The position numbers were made by a program, and so were the translations under genes. DNA of 64,000 bases from Bacteroidota bacterium (GTDB taxonomy: Bacteria > Bacteroidota > Bacteroidia > Cytophagales > Cytophagaceae), in contig JAEVZS010000033.1 of the NCBI GenBank assembly GCA_023392125.1, positions 62,001 through 126,000 of the forward strand. Direction: 5' to 3'. The notes below the pieces were generated by a model that saw nothing but the letters and a program-made list of their open reading frames with translations, was not told the origin of the DNA and did no database searches. Within the stretch, counting starts at the first letter, position 1. Each line of letters begins with the position of its first letter. Of this stretch, positions 33,344 through 42,539 are shown piece by piece.

Positions 33344-34060
33344 CTATAATTCTTCTTTCGAAGAAAATAAAACTGAGATAATTATATAAACAACTATAAT
33401 CAGCGGGATTGCTTTCAAACCTAAAAAACCGATCAGTAAGGCGCTAATCAGCAATAGTATATATTTATCAGCATTGTCCTTAAACCGGAAAGATTTAAAT
33501 TTCAGAGCGATAAGAGGAATATTCGCCACGAGTAACCATGACATAACAAGAACAACAATCATGAAAACATAGCTGTTGATAAGTCCGGCAAAAACAGGAT
33601 CGGCAAAAACAAAAGGCAGGGACGCAAAGAATATTGCATTTGCCGGTGTCGGCAGACCAATAAAGCCATGAACCTGTCTGGTATCTATATTGAATCTTGC
33701 CAGACGTATGCCGGAAAAAACCGGTATAATGATACTGACATAGGGTAATAAGGTTGTGAAACCGGAAGATCCGGCAAAGACTTCTTTAACAACAGCTGTT
33801 TCGATAAGTGAGTAAGCGATTATCCCGGGCAACACTCCGAAACTAACCATGTCTGCCAATGAGTCAAGTTCTTTACCGATAGATGAGCTGACCTTCAGCA
33901 TGCGGGCAGCAAAACCATCTATAAAGTCAAAAAAACAAGCCAGAAATATCAGATAACAGGAATAAGTTAATTCTGAAAAGGCCAGGAGTATACCAAGAAA
34001 TCCGCAAGCCAGATTCAGGCAGGTAATTGCATTGGGAATATTTTTAACAATACTGTTCAT
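33344..34060 (-). CDS. pssA: CDP-diacylglycerol-serine O-phosphatidyltransferase
   Basis: This 238-residue inner-membrane enzyme makes phosphatidylserine from CDP-diacylglycerol and serine, leading to phosphatidylethanolamine. The CDP-alcohol phosphatidyltransferase motif is present in residues about 47-75: 'DGFAARMLKVSSSIGKELDSLADMVSFG' contains the D-G-x2-A-R-x8-G-x3-D-x3-D series that binds metal and CDP. It has about seven hydrophobic segments. It lies 15 bp downstream of the metallo-beta-lactamase-fold gene on the same strand. No phosphatidylserine decarboxylase gene is adjacent. The start MNSIVKNIPNAITCLN is the family's usual N-terminus. Confidence 0.9.
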   Translation of the reverse strand: MNSIVKNIPNAITCLNLACGFLGILLAFSELTYSCYLIFLACFFDFIDGFAARMLKVSSSIGKELDSLADMVSFGVLPGIIAYSLIETAVVKEVFAGSSGFTTLLPYVSIIIPVFSGIRLARFNIDTRQVHGFIGLPTPANAIFFASLPFVFADPVFAGLINSYVFMIVVLVMSWLLVANIPLIALKFKSFRFKDNADKYILLLISALLIGFLGLKAIPLIIVVYIIISVLFSSKEEL

Positions 34061-34075
34061 TTACGGATCTTCTTT

Positions 34076-34714
34076 TTACTGCATAAAAGGATTAAATTTT
34101 TTCTCATCGGCAATTTTTGTAGCCGGTCCATGCCCGGGATAGACAACAGTCTGATCCGGAAGAGAAAAAAGCTTCGTTTTTATGCTATTCATCAATACTT
34201 TATAATCGCCTCCCGGTAAATCATAACGTCCTATGCTGCGATAAAAAAGCACATCTCCGCCAATGCAAAAATCAAAATCAGGGGAATAAAACGCTACATG
34301 TCCCACCGAATGCCCCGGGACAAAAAGTATATCAAGAGTGCTGTTTCCAAACCGGATTTTTTCTCCTTCCTTAAAAAAAGCATCAGGCTCCAGTGGTTCA
34401 TATGCATGAAATCCATAAGCAGGTCCATATGCCTCTACTGATTTCAAAGTAGATAATTCCTCATGATGAATCCGGAATGGAACCTTGAACGTCCTTTTTA
34501 CAAATGAATTTCCCAGAACGTGATCCACATGGCAGTGCGTATTGACAAGTTCTGTAACTTTAAGATTTTTATCAGCTATAAATTCTCTGAGCTCTTCCTG
34601 TTCATTTTGCTCATAACATCCCGGATCAATAATAACAGCCTCGCTCGTCTCATCATACAATACATATGTATTTTCCTGAAAAGCATTAAAAGTAAAACTC
34701 TGTATATTGATCAT
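34076..34714 (-). CDS. Metallo-beta-lactamase-fold hydrolase
   Basis: This 212-residue cytoplasmic protein has the glyoxalase II-like zinc site: 'NTHCHVDHVLGN' (HxHxDH, about 58-70), a further His in 'PGHSVGHVAFYS' and Asp in 'CIGGDVLFYRSIG', and a closing 'VYPGHGPATKI' His. This is the YcbL/GloB-type subfamily of hydrolases, whose substrates are often unknown (thioesters, or persulfides). Length matches YcbL. It lies 15 bp upstream of pssA and probably shares its transcript. The divergent gap to the NlpE-like lipoprotein gene on the plus strand is 219 bp. Confidence 0.87.
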   Translation of the reverse strand: MINIQSFTFNAFQENTYVLYDETSEAVIIDPGCYEQNEQEELREFIADKNLKVTELVNTHCHVDHVLGNSFVKRTFKVPFRIHHEELSTLKSVEAYGPAYGFHAYEPLEPDAFFKEGEKIRFGNSTLDILFVPGHSVGHVAFYSPDFDFCIGGDVLFYRSIGRYDLPGGDYKVLMNSIKTKLFSLPDQTVVYPGHGPATKIADEKKFNPFMQ

Positions 34715-34933
34715 AGTACTTAAATGTATATAACAGATTAAAAAGAGGAATGGAAAGTTGTTTTATTTTTTCCATATATCCAACTGGTTTTGTTCCGCTG
34801 AGCATAATCATCTGCGAATCAGCTGCAAGTTTTAACTCCTGGTTCCGGAACCCGATAAAATTCTGTTTGTAGTAATATATGGCATATTTTATGTTCATTG
34901 TATATTGAATCTGACCAGTCAATTATATATGTA

Positions 34934-35722
34934 ATGCCAGTTCTACCAATTTACTTGTTTACTGCCGTATCTCTTCTTCTGACTATCATGTTTTCCTGTC
35001 AGCCAAGAAAAGCCCGTGTTCCGCATGAACGCCACGCTTCTAATAATAGAATCGGAGACAACAGCCGGGTTTCACTGGATTGGGCAGGATCATACAAAGG
35101 GACACTTCCTTGTGCAGATTGTACCGGTATTGAGACATTGATTTCGCTCTATTCAGATAATACTTACAGGATTCTTCGTCAATATTCAGGCAGAAGTGAT
35201 TCTTTGCTGGAAGAAAAGGGCGTGTTTGAATGGGATCAGCAGGCTCGCTATATTACACTAAGTTCGGATAGCAGCAACTATCTGGTTGGTGAAAACAGGC
35301 TTTTTCATCTGGATAAGAACGGTAAGCAAATTACCGGAGCGCTGGCAGACAACTATATCCTTGATAAACTTGATAATGACATAACAGAAAAATACTGGAA
35401 GCTTATTGAACTGGCAGGACAGTGTTTAAAGAAGCAGGAAATCAGTCGGGATTCATACATTATTCTTAAAGCCGATAAGAAAGTCATTGGTTCAGGATAT
35501 TGTAATACTATTAACGGAGAGTATGAAACAGGAAATCCCAATCGCCTTCGCTTTACCTCGTTAAGCCGCACCTTTTCTGCATGCAATGCAATACAGGCAG
35601 AAGAAGCTTTTATCCAGGTACTGCAAATAGCTGACAGCTATTACCTTGATAATGACACATTGCAGTTACTAAAGGGACGCATGGCTCCTCTTGCGCGTTT
35701 TGAAGCAGTATATTTACGATAA
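34934..35722 (+). CDS. Lipoprotein with NlpE-like and META domains
   Basis: This 262-residue protein has a signal sequence with a lipobox (LLTIMFSC, Cys near 22). Residues about 50-140 match the NlpE N-terminal domain, with 'DWAGSYKGTLPCADCTGIETLISLY' including the CxxC pair and 'GVFEWDQQARYITL'. Residues about 155-262 resemble META/HslJ ('YWKLIEL', 'SACNAIQAEEAFIQVL'), a small outer-membrane-linked fold. NlpE in E. coli reports surface and copper stress to Cpx; the role here is unknown. The frame is open further upstream, but the ATG at 34934 begins the signal peptide. It is convergent with the permease gene. Confidence 0.82.
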   Translation: MPVLPIYLFTAVSLLLTIMFSCQPRKARVPHERHASNNRIGDNSRVSLDWAGSYKGTLPCADCTGIETLISLYSDNTYRILRQYSGRSDSLLEEKGVFEWDQQARYITLSSDSSNYLVGENRLFHLDKNGKQITGALADNYILDKLDNDITEKYWKLIELAGQCLKKQEISRDSYIILKADKKVIGSGYCNTINGEYETGNPNRLRFTSLSRTFSACNAIQAEEAFIQVLQIADSYYLDNDTLQLLKGRMAPLARFEAVYLR

Positions 35723-35726
35723 TCTC

Positions 35727-36986
35727 TTAACTGCTAAACTTTTCAAGCAGAAACTTTCTTCCAACCACTGCAATCGCTACTATGACTGCCAGGGCGATAA
35801 GCGCTGCGGGACTTTGCTTTGCCAGATACCATCCATCCACCACAATCGCGATAGCGGTTCCAATGGCTCCTGCAAGAGATAATTTATAATAACGGATCTT
35901 CTCCTGATAAGCGATCCAGTTTACAACACCGAAAGCAAACAGAAATATTAAACTCGCCGCACTCACAAGTGAGCTTAATGAACCAATCACCGCCAGCACT
36001 ATAGATAATGATGAAATAAGCAGCAATGCAAAATAGGGCATCTTCGCCTTATTTTCCTTCGCCAGCTCCGAAGGAAGATCGTTTTTTCTTGCCACATCAT
36101 CCACCAGACGGCTGGTTGAGAACAACGTTGCATTAATCGCTGATGCAGTAGAGAATGCTGCAGCTATTGTAACCAGAATCATTCCCGTTTTCCCAATTGC
36201 TTTTTGACCAGCGACAGACAAAGCAATTTCTTTTTGTTTAACTACAGTTTCGGCACCTACCAACATGGTAGTTCCCAGACAAACCGCCAGATATATTACG
36301 ATCACTGACAACACCGCCGACAGAGTAGCTCTGGGCAACGTTTTTTCAGCCTTGTGTATCGCGCTATAATCATATGTCAGCAACTGAAAACCCTGATACC
36401 CTATAAAAATCGTAGCGGCTCCCGAAAGCGCGTCTCCTATATTTTTAGGACTGATTCCTTCTGTAAGCTTGGGAGTATCCCAATGAAGAAGACCAAACAC
36501 TGCAAGCGCCATTAGAACCATAAGTTTACCCCAGACTGTTACTATCTCTACAGTAGAAGAATCACCCACGCTCCGGAGATTGACCAGAGTAAGAATACCA
36601 ATAACACCAAAAGCAAGAACCCTGGGAAACCAGTCTCCAAAATGAAATGCATGAGCCACATAATGCCCAAATGTAAAACCGTATACAGATACTGAAAGAA
36701 TATAACCAAGAATTAATACCCAGGCCAGACTTCCTGCAAAACCTTTACGATCCATTTTACGGAGATAGGTAAAAGCGCCTCCGCTTTCCTGAAATTTTAC
36801 AGCCATCTGACAATAGCTCCATGCTGATATAAAGCCTATAACCCCGGAGATCAGAAAACTTAACCAGGCCCATTGCCCGGCAATCTGCACAATAAGTCCC
36901 ATGACAGAAAAAATGCCACCACCTACCATCCCTCCGACTGCCATAGACCAGGTCGCATTAAAACTCAACTTATTCTTCTTGCTCAT
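35727..36986 (-). CDS. Amino-acid permease, APC superfamily
   Basis: This 419-residue inner-membrane transporter has about twelve hydrophobic segments. The first contains the APC signature glycines, 'SMAVGGMVGGGIFSVMGLIVQIAG' (about 11-33), and the middle holds 'GFQLLTYDYSAIHKAEKTLPRA' with the helix-6 region. It should import an amino acid or polyamine with protons or sodium; the substrate cannot be told. The frame is open to 37022, but MSKKNKLSFNATWS at 36986 is the natural N-terminus before the first helix, so that start is used. It is divergent from the FAD oxidoreductase across a gap carrying a 13-bp inverted repeat, and its stop is 5 bp past the stop of the NlpE-like gene. Confidence 0.87.
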   Translation of the reverse strand: MSKKNKLSFNATWSMAVGGMVGGGIFSVMGLIVQIAGQWAWLSFLISGVIGFISAWSYCQMAVKFQESGGAFTYLRKMDRKGFAGSLAWVLILGYILSVSVYGFTFGHYVAHAFHFGDWFPRVLAFGVIGILTLVNLRSVGDSSTVEIVTVWGKLMVLMALAVFGLLHWDTPKLTEGISPKNIGDALSGAATIFIGYQGFQLLTYDYSAIHKAEKTLPRATLSAVLSVIVIYLAVCLGTTMLVGAETVVKQKEIALSVAGQKAIGKTGMILVTIAAAFSTASAINATLFSTSRLVDDVARKNDLPSELAKENKAKMPYFALLLISSLSIVLAVIGSLSSLVSAASLIFLFAFGVVNWIAYQEKIRYYKLSLAGAIGTAIAIVVDGWYLAKQSPAALIALAVIVAIAVVGRKFLLEKFSS

Positions 36987-37087
36987 TTCTTTTAACTTTT
37001 TGCAGATAACTATCCAAAGCAAGCTTTGTTACCGATCTGAATTTTTCGAAGCAGAAACTCAATAGCAATTTCTTCGCAACTTCCCAA

Positions 37088-37140
37088 TTGCGATTTCTTT
37101 TCATATTGCCGTTATTGTATCTTTCTGAAAGAAATCGCAA
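37088..37140. repeat. 13-bp inverted repeat in the divergent promoter gap
   Basis: TTGCGATTTCTTT (37088-37100) and AAAGAAATCGCAA (37128-37140) are perfect complements with a 27-bp spacer. The right arm ends 2 bp before the ATG at 37143, so in RNA the hairpin could hide the start codon, and in DNA it could be an operator. A related partial copy, AATTTCTTCGCAA, lies just upstream at about 37067. No terminator-type T-run follows. Confidence 0.6.
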
Positions 37141-37142
37141 GA

Positions 37143-38204
37143 ATGTTTGACTACCTGATCATCGGACAGGGATTGGCCGGAACAGCTTTATCCCATACTA
37201 TGCAGAAAGAGGGCAAATCTGTCTTTGTATTGGAAAAAGAAGATCCTGAAGCTGCCTATAAAGTTTCTGCCGGAATAATTAATCCCATAACCGGAAAGAG
37301 AATTAATAAGACGTGGAAAGCAGAAGAGTTATTTCCATTTCTGTTCCCATTCTATGAAGACCTCGAAAAGCTCCTGAATGTAACATTGATTCGAAGACTT
37401 CCGGTGTATAAACCTTTTTCATCCATTCTGGAACAGAATGAATGGCTCTCAAAAGCTTATGAAAAAAACTATACTTTATTTATCGATACGGAAGTTCCGA
37501 AATCAAAGTATGATGAGTATATATATAACGAGCATGGAGGTTTTGAGACCCGGTTATCGGGTTATGTCGATGTGCCATTACTGGTTGAACACTACAGATC
37601 CTATCTGAAAAGAGAAAACAGATACGAAAAAATTAAAGAATTTAATCTGAGCTGTTTTCCTGATCATGTAGCCGTGAATGGTATAAAATCAAAACGGGTA
37701 ATTTTTTGTGAAGGGAATAAAGCTGTAAATAATCCCTATTTTAACTGGCTGCCGTTCAGACCGTCCAAAGGACAAATTCTGGAGATAGAATCTGATCAGC
37801 TTAATGAACATGTAATTCTTAACAAAGGAGCATTTATTGTTCCGCTTGGCAATAATCACTTCAGGGCAGGCTCAACTTATGAAAATACGTTTGAAGATCA
37901 GGCCCCAACGGAAAAAGCTACACAGGATATTAAGAACCGGCTAGATAATATGCTTAAAAAAGCATACGCCATAAAAGATGCAAAAGCAGGAATACGGCCG
38001 GCTGTCACAGACAGAAAACCCCTTATCGGCCTGCATCCGGAAATTAAAACATTAGGAATTTTCAACGGTTTAGGGACAAAAGGTGTATCGCTGGCCCCTT
38101 ATTTTGCCATGCGTTTTTGCAAACACCTCGAAAAAGGCGAAAAGTTGGATCCGGAAGTAACTATAGCCCGATTCTTATCATTGTATCCGGGAATGAGTAG
38201 ATAA
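37143..38204 (+). CDS. FAD-dependent oxidoreductase, glycine oxidase/DAO-like
   Basis: This 353-residue cytoplasmic flavoprotein begins with the FAD Rossmann motif 'FDYLIIGQGLAGTALSHTMQKEG' (GxGxxG) and 'VFVLEKEDPEAA'. The C-terminal part has 'AGIRPAVTDRKPLIGLHPEIK' and 'IFNGLGTKGVSLAPYFA', typical of the D-amino acid oxidase/ThiO/sarcosine oxidase family that oxidises amines. The substrate is unknown, and it is shorter than true DadA. It is followed at 4 bp by the 1034-residue envelope protein on the same strand, and is divergent from the amino-acid permease. It starts with ATG right after an inverted repeat. Confidence 0.82.
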   Translation: MFDYLIIGQGLAGTALSHTMQKEGKSVFVLEKEDPEAAYKVSAGIINPITGKRINKTWKAEELFPFLFPFYEDLEKLLNVTLIRRLPVYKPFSSILEQNEWLSKAYEKNYTLFIDTEVPKSKYDEYIYNEHGGFETRLSGYVDVPLLVEHYRSYLKRENRYEKIKEFNLSCFPDHVAVNGIKSKRVIFCEGNKAVNNPYFNWLPFRPSKGQILEIESDQLNEHVILNKGAFIVPLGNNHFRAGSTYENTFEDQAPTEKATQDIKNRLDNMLKKAYAIKDAKAGIRPAVTDRKPLIGLHPEIKTLGIFNGLGTKGVSLAPYFAMRFCKHLEKGEKLDPEVTIARFLSLYPGMSR

Positions 38205-38208
38205 GTTC

Positions 38209-41200
38209 ATGCTGAAAAGATATTGTATTCTTCTGGTCTTACTCCAAATCATCTTTTGCGTCTGTGCGCAGGAGTATGAGCAGACATTTGGTAAAAACCG
38301 GGTACAGAATAAAAGCTATGACTGGAAGGTGCTGTCTTTTCGAAATACGGATGTTTATTATTACGGTCAAAACAAAGAGCTGGCGGAATATGCCGGACGA
38401 TTTTCGGAAGAAAATCTGCTGATTCTGACGAATATTACTGGTTTTACGCCTTATTCAAAAATCCGTCTCATTGTATATGCCAATATGGACGAATACCATC
38501 AGGCCAATATTGCCATTTCGGATCCGGAATATATCAGCGGCGGTCAGACAACCTTCATAAAAACAAGAGTTGAGGTTCCATTCAAAGGTACAACCCTGCA
38601 GTTTGAAAATGATATACGGCAGGGAATTGCCAATACACTGGTTTATTCCATGCTATATGGAGGAAGCTTTAAAGAAGTACTCCAGAATACCTATTTTCTC
38701 TCCCTGCCGGATTGGTTTATAAGCGGAGCAGCACGCTATATTGCATACGGTTGGGACCTTGAGATGGACAATTATGTAAGGTCCATGCTTTCTGAAGGCA
38801 GGTTGAGTGATCCTCACCATCTGAAAGGTGATAAAGCTGCAATAGTAGGTCAGTCCATATGGAATTATTTTGTATTTCAGTTTGGAGAAAGCGAATTTCA
38901 GGCAATTCTCAACTTTGTCAAGGTTGTAAAAAATTACAAAGTAGCCTTTGAATCAGGTACAGGAGTCCCATACGATACTTTTTTGTCTAACTGGAAGGAT
39001 TTTTACAATAGCGGATTTCAATTAGAAAAAGAATCCGAAAGCAAAAGAATCCCGGGAATGAAAAACGGCTCTGTTACATCATTCAGTCTTCTGGGCAAAG
39101 AAAAACTGGCAGTAAGCACAGTAGCCAATAATCGTTTTCATCTTCGTACAAAAGAGCTTAGCTCTGCCACATCCCGTGCAAAAGTTATTTATAAAGGGGG
39201 ACAACGGGTACTTAACCGAAAAGAGAACAGTAATCTTCCGATAGTACGGGCTGATTATGTTCAACAACCGGCTTTGTTATTGTCAAAAGCCGGCAAAGGC
39301 TATTTTCTCTGCATTTACAGGAATGATTCCCGAAAATGGGAAAAAATCAGAATACCAGGTTTAAACAATATCACCGATTATACTTTTTCACCCGACGGAA
39401 AATCGATTCTACTGGCCGGATCAGGCAATGCCAATAGTGACCTTTATCAATTCAGTCTGCAAACCAGAAAATTGTATCAGCTGACCAATTTTGTTCATGA
39501 TGAGGTTAATCCAAGGTATATACCGGCAACAAACAAAATTACCTATAGCTCCGACAGCTATAAAGATACTATTACCGGGAATACATATTTTCAGGTTCAC
39601 ATAATGGACCTTCGAACTAGAAAGGTCGAGATAACTCTGCCAATCAGCGGTAATTCGGGTCACCCCAAGGCGACGAAAGAAGGAATCTTTTTTTTAAACG
39701 ATCTAAGCGGTTATTCATCAATAAATTACTATAGCTTTCTGGATTCGTCAATAACACTGATATACAGATCAGGTAATGGAATTCAGGATTTTGAACTGAT
39801 TGACGATGGTAAAACATTTATAATTCAATCTTTTGATAATGGTAAGATAACACTCAGGCAAGTAAATGCTGATCCTCTCTTAGCCGAAACAGAAACCGGC
39901 ATCCTTTTGACCCGAAGAGCAAATTATATAGATCAGGCACGTAATGATAAAGCCGCTGAAATCAGAGCAAGAAAACGCTACACAAGAACTCCGGAAAATA
40001 ATGAAAATACAGAAGAAGATACGGAGGAAGAATTAATTGATATTCAAAACTATCGTTTCGAAAGTGAAAAGCAATCTGATTTTCCGGTATCAGATATTGA
40101 GCTTATCCGGAAGAAACTGGGGGCGGATGTATATCTGAAGGGTCCGGAGACCTACAACAATCCGTTTTCCATGCAAAATGTCAACTCCACAATACTTGTA
40201 GACCCGCTTCGGGGTCTCGGGATTTTGCTGAACGCAGATATGAGTGACTTGCTGGAAAACCATAAACTTTCTATTGGAATATTCGGTCTGATGGATCTGC
40301 AAAGCAGCAATATGTTCGGCTCCTACAGATTTCTCCGGTATCGCACCGATCTTGGCTTAAGATACGAACGAAAGACCATTTTTGCCTCTTCCGGAGCGTA
40401 TTCAGAAAGGTACGCGCTTAATACGGCTGAGTTTTCAATCTCATATCCTCTTGATGTAAGTAAGCGGCTGGATCTTCGCCCTTTCATTGCGATGACCACT
40501 TATACACCATTGGATTTATCATTGCAAAAGCCAGATACAATCCGTTATAATGTATTGTATACCGGAGCACGCAAATCTTTTGTTATGGACAATACCATAG
40601 CCTACGGACCCAACGTGCGGAGCGGTTTTCGCGGAGCTGTGCACCTTGATAGTTATCTGAGTCCGCAGCCTCAGTATAATTTTGGCAAGCTGGTCATTGA
40701 TCTCCGTCACTATCTTCCTTTGTACAAAAAACTCACACTGGCCACACGAGCCTATTACGGTCAGTTTTTTGGGAGAGCTCCTAAAAAGTTCCTTCTGGGC
40801 GGAATGAATAACTGGCTGTTTAACAGCACAGTAAGACAGGGGCAGAATAATCCATTAGCAATAGAACCTTTTGTCAACAACAGTGATTTATTGTTTATTG
40901 AATATGTAATGCCGATGCGGGGCTTCAGCTACAATCAGCAGTTTGGCAATAAGGCTTTCGTTTTTAATGCAGAATTAAGAATACCTGCTGCAGGAATTAT
41001 TTTCCCTGAAGAAGTAAGCTCAACATTTATAAGAAATTTTGAAATTTCGGGCTTTACGGACATAGGAGCAGCGTGGTCAGGAAAAAGTCCTTATTCCAAA
41101 GAAAATATCCTGAATACCACTACAATTGATAACTCAAATACTCCATTCAGTGCACAGGTTAACACCTACAAGAATCCTTATCTTATTGGTTATGGACTGG

Positions 41201-41313
41201 GTTTACGCACAATATTGCTTGGTTATTTTGTAAAACTGGACATTGCATGGGGATGGCATGACAGACAGATTCACAATACCAGATATTACGTTACCCTTGG
41301 ATATGATTTCTAG
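38209..41313 (+). CDS. Large envelope protein: peptidase-MA-like, TolB-like propeller and barrel regions
   Basis: This 1034-residue secreted protein has a signal peptide (about 1-20), a region at about 60-280 that looks like a peptidase MA-like domain ('IRLIVYANMDEYHQ', 'LPDWFISGAARYIAYG'), a TolB/PD40-like propeller (about 290-560, with 'YTFSPDGKSILLAGSG' and 'HDEVNPRYIP'), an acidic low-complexity linker near 595-615 (NENTEEDTEEELID), and a C-terminal region rich in alternating strands ending 'RYYVTLGYDF' that should form an outer-membrane barrel. The position of the expected HExxH reads QG..N (138-142), so it is not an active zinc protease. Role unknown. It follows the oxidoreductase by 4 bp. 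Confidence 0.75.
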   Translation: MLKRYCILLVLLQIIFCVCAQEYEQTFGKNRVQNKSYDWKVLSFRNTDVYYYGQNKELAEYAGRFSEENLLILTNITGFTPYSKIRLIVYANMDEYHQANIAISDPEYISGGQTTFIKTRVEVPFKGTTLQFENDIRQGIANTLVYSMLYGGSFKEVLQNTYFLSLPDWFISGAARYIAYGWDLEMDNYVRSMLSEGRLSDPHHLKGDKAAIVGQSIWNYFVFQFGESEFQAILNFVKVVKNYKVAFESGTGVPYDTFLSNWKDFYNSGFQLEKESESKRIPGMKNGSVTSFSLLGKEKLAVSTVANNRFHLRTKELSSATSRAKVIYKGGQRVLNRKENSNLPIVRADYVQQPALLLSKAGKGYFLCIYRNDSRKWEKIRIPGLNNITDYTFSPDGKSILLAGSGNANSDLYQFSLQTRKLYQLTNFVHDEVNPRYIPATNKITYSSDSYKDTITGNTYFQVHIMDLRTRKVEITLPISGNSGHPKATKEGIFFLNDLSGYSSINYYSFLDSSITLIYRSGNGIQDFELIDDGKTFIIQSFDNGKITLRQVNADPLLAETETGILLTRRANYIDQARNDKAAEIRARKRYTRTPENNENTEEDTEEELIDIQNYRFESEKQSDFPVSDIELIRKKLGADVYLKGPETYNNPFSMQNVNSTILVDPLRGLGILLNADMSDLLENHKLSIGIFGLMDLQSSNMFGSYRFLRYRTDLGLRYERKTIFASSGAYSERYALNTAEFSISYPLDVSKRLDLRPFIAMTTYTPLDLSLQKPDTIRYNVLYTGARKSFVMDNTIAYGPNVRSGFRGAVHLDSYLSPQPQYNFGKLVIDLRHYLPLYKKLTLATRAYYGQFFGRAPKKFLLGGMNNWLFNSTVRQGQNNPLAIEPFVNNSDLLFIEYVMPMRGFSYNQQFGNKAFVFNAELRIPAAGIIFPEEVSSTFIRNFEISGFTDIGAAWSGKSPYSKENILNTTTIDNSNTPFSAQVNTYKNPYLIGYGLGLRTILLGYFVKLDIAWGWHDRQIHNTRYYVTLGYDF

Positions 41314-41376
41314 CTTTGCATCCATAATCAGTCCATATTATATCATTTTCTGAATAAAAGGAGTATAAGCAAACAT

Positions 41377-42522
41377 ATGAAAAAGCTCCTGAAAATTCTG
41401 CTTTCCATTTCCTTCGTGCTGGTTATATTAGGTCTGATCGCATTAATAACAGGCAATAAACATTTATTTTCTGTGGTCAGGCATAATTTCCCCGGTATCG
41501 ATGATTACAAAATTTTTTCCAACCGGAAAATCAGAAAAAGTAAACAGCCGCAGCCCTGGAAAATAGCAAAGGATTATAACAGAAGCAGCCTTTCTACCCG
41601 ATTAAGAAAGAAGCTTGAGCAACTCCGGAGCATTGCATTTATGGTTGTAAAAAATGATACTATTCTTTATGAGGAATATTGGAATGGTTATGAAAACAAG
41701 CAGATCAGCAACTCCTTTTCAATGGCCAAAACATATGTGGGAGTTATGACCGGGATTGCACTAAAGAACGGTTTTCTGAAAAGTCTTGATCAACCTGTTT
41801 CAGATTTTATTCAGGACTTTGGAAAAGACGCAAGAAAGAGAATTACCATCCGGCATTTAATCACCATGAGCTCGGGGCTTAACTGGAAGGAAAGCTATAT
41901 CAATCCGTTTTCGGTAACCACCAAAGGATATTATGGAGATGATATAGTCAGGACTTGTCTCCGGCTGCATTGTATAGAAGAACCTGGAAAATTATTTGAA
42001 TACCGGAGCGGGGATACACAGCTGCTGGCCATGGTATTGGAAAAAGCAACAGGAATGAATCTTTCCCAAAATATTGAAAAATATCTGTGGCAACCAACCG
42101 GAGCTGAGTTTGATGCTTTCTGGTCACTTGATAAAGTAAACGGGACTGAAAAAGCCTATTGTTGTCTTAATTCCAATGCCAGAGATTTCGCACGACTCGG
42201 AAAGCTGTATCTTCAAAATGGTGTCTGGAACGGGCAACAGCTATTGGACCCTGGTTTCGTTCAGGAGTCACTTGCGGCAGCTCCGCTTATCGACAAAGAG
42301 ACCGGAAATAAGGTAGATTTTTACGGTTATTCATGGTGGCTGGTACCGCAATACAAAAACCACCGCATTTTTTATGCGAGGGGTATCCTGGGACAATACC
42401 TCATTGTAATACCGGAAAAAGAGCTGATCATTGTAAGACTTGGTAAAAAACGAGGCCGAAAAACCGGACTGCACTTTGAAGAACTCTTTCTCATGATCGA
42501 TGAAGCCTTGGAGAAATGGTAA
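41377..42522 (+). CDS. Serine hydrolase, class C beta-lactamase-related
   Basis: This 381-residue protein has an N-terminal hydrophobic anchor or signal (about 3-26), then a serine hydrolase fold of the AmpC/EstB type: the SxxK nucleophile is Ser115-Met-Ala-Lys118 in 'NSFSMAKTYVG', followed by 'ITIRHLITMSSGLNW' and 'YRSGDTQLLAMVLEKATG', where Tyr-x-Ser/Asn stands as YRS. The third motif is less clear. Such proteins can be esterases, D-amino acid peptidases or cell-wall enzymes in the periplasm. An AAGGAG (about 41361) precedes the ATG at 41377. It is 63 bp after the large envelope protein gene on the same strand. Confidence 0.82.
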   Translation: MKKLLKILLSISFVLVILGLIALITGNKHLFSVVRHNFPGIDDYKIFSNRKIRKSKQPQPWKIAKDYNRSSLSTRLRKKLEQLRSIAFMVVKNDTILYEEYWNGYENKQISNSFSMAKTYVGVMTGIALKNGFLKSLDQPVSDFIQDFGKDARKRITIRHLITMSSGLNWKESYINPFSVTTKGYYGDDIVRTCLRLHCIEEPGKLFEYRSGDTQLLAMVLEKATGMNLSQNIEKYLWQPTGAEFDAFWSLDKVNGTEKAYCCLNSNARDFARLGKLYLQNGVWNGQQLLDPGFVQESLAAAPLIDKETGNKVDFYGYSWWLVPQYKNHRIFYARGILGQYLIVIPEKELIIVRLGKKRGRKTGLHFEELFLMIDEALEKW

Positions 42523-42539
42523 CGAAGCCGCCAACATTC

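Noticed and set aside
34686..34922. 78-codon frame on the minus strand upstream of the metallo-beta-lactamase-fold gene
   Set aside because: It overlaps that gene's start by 29 bp, shows no signal or domain, and is Tyr/Phe/Ile-rich as expected from AT-rich DNA. A small real gene cannot be fully excluded.
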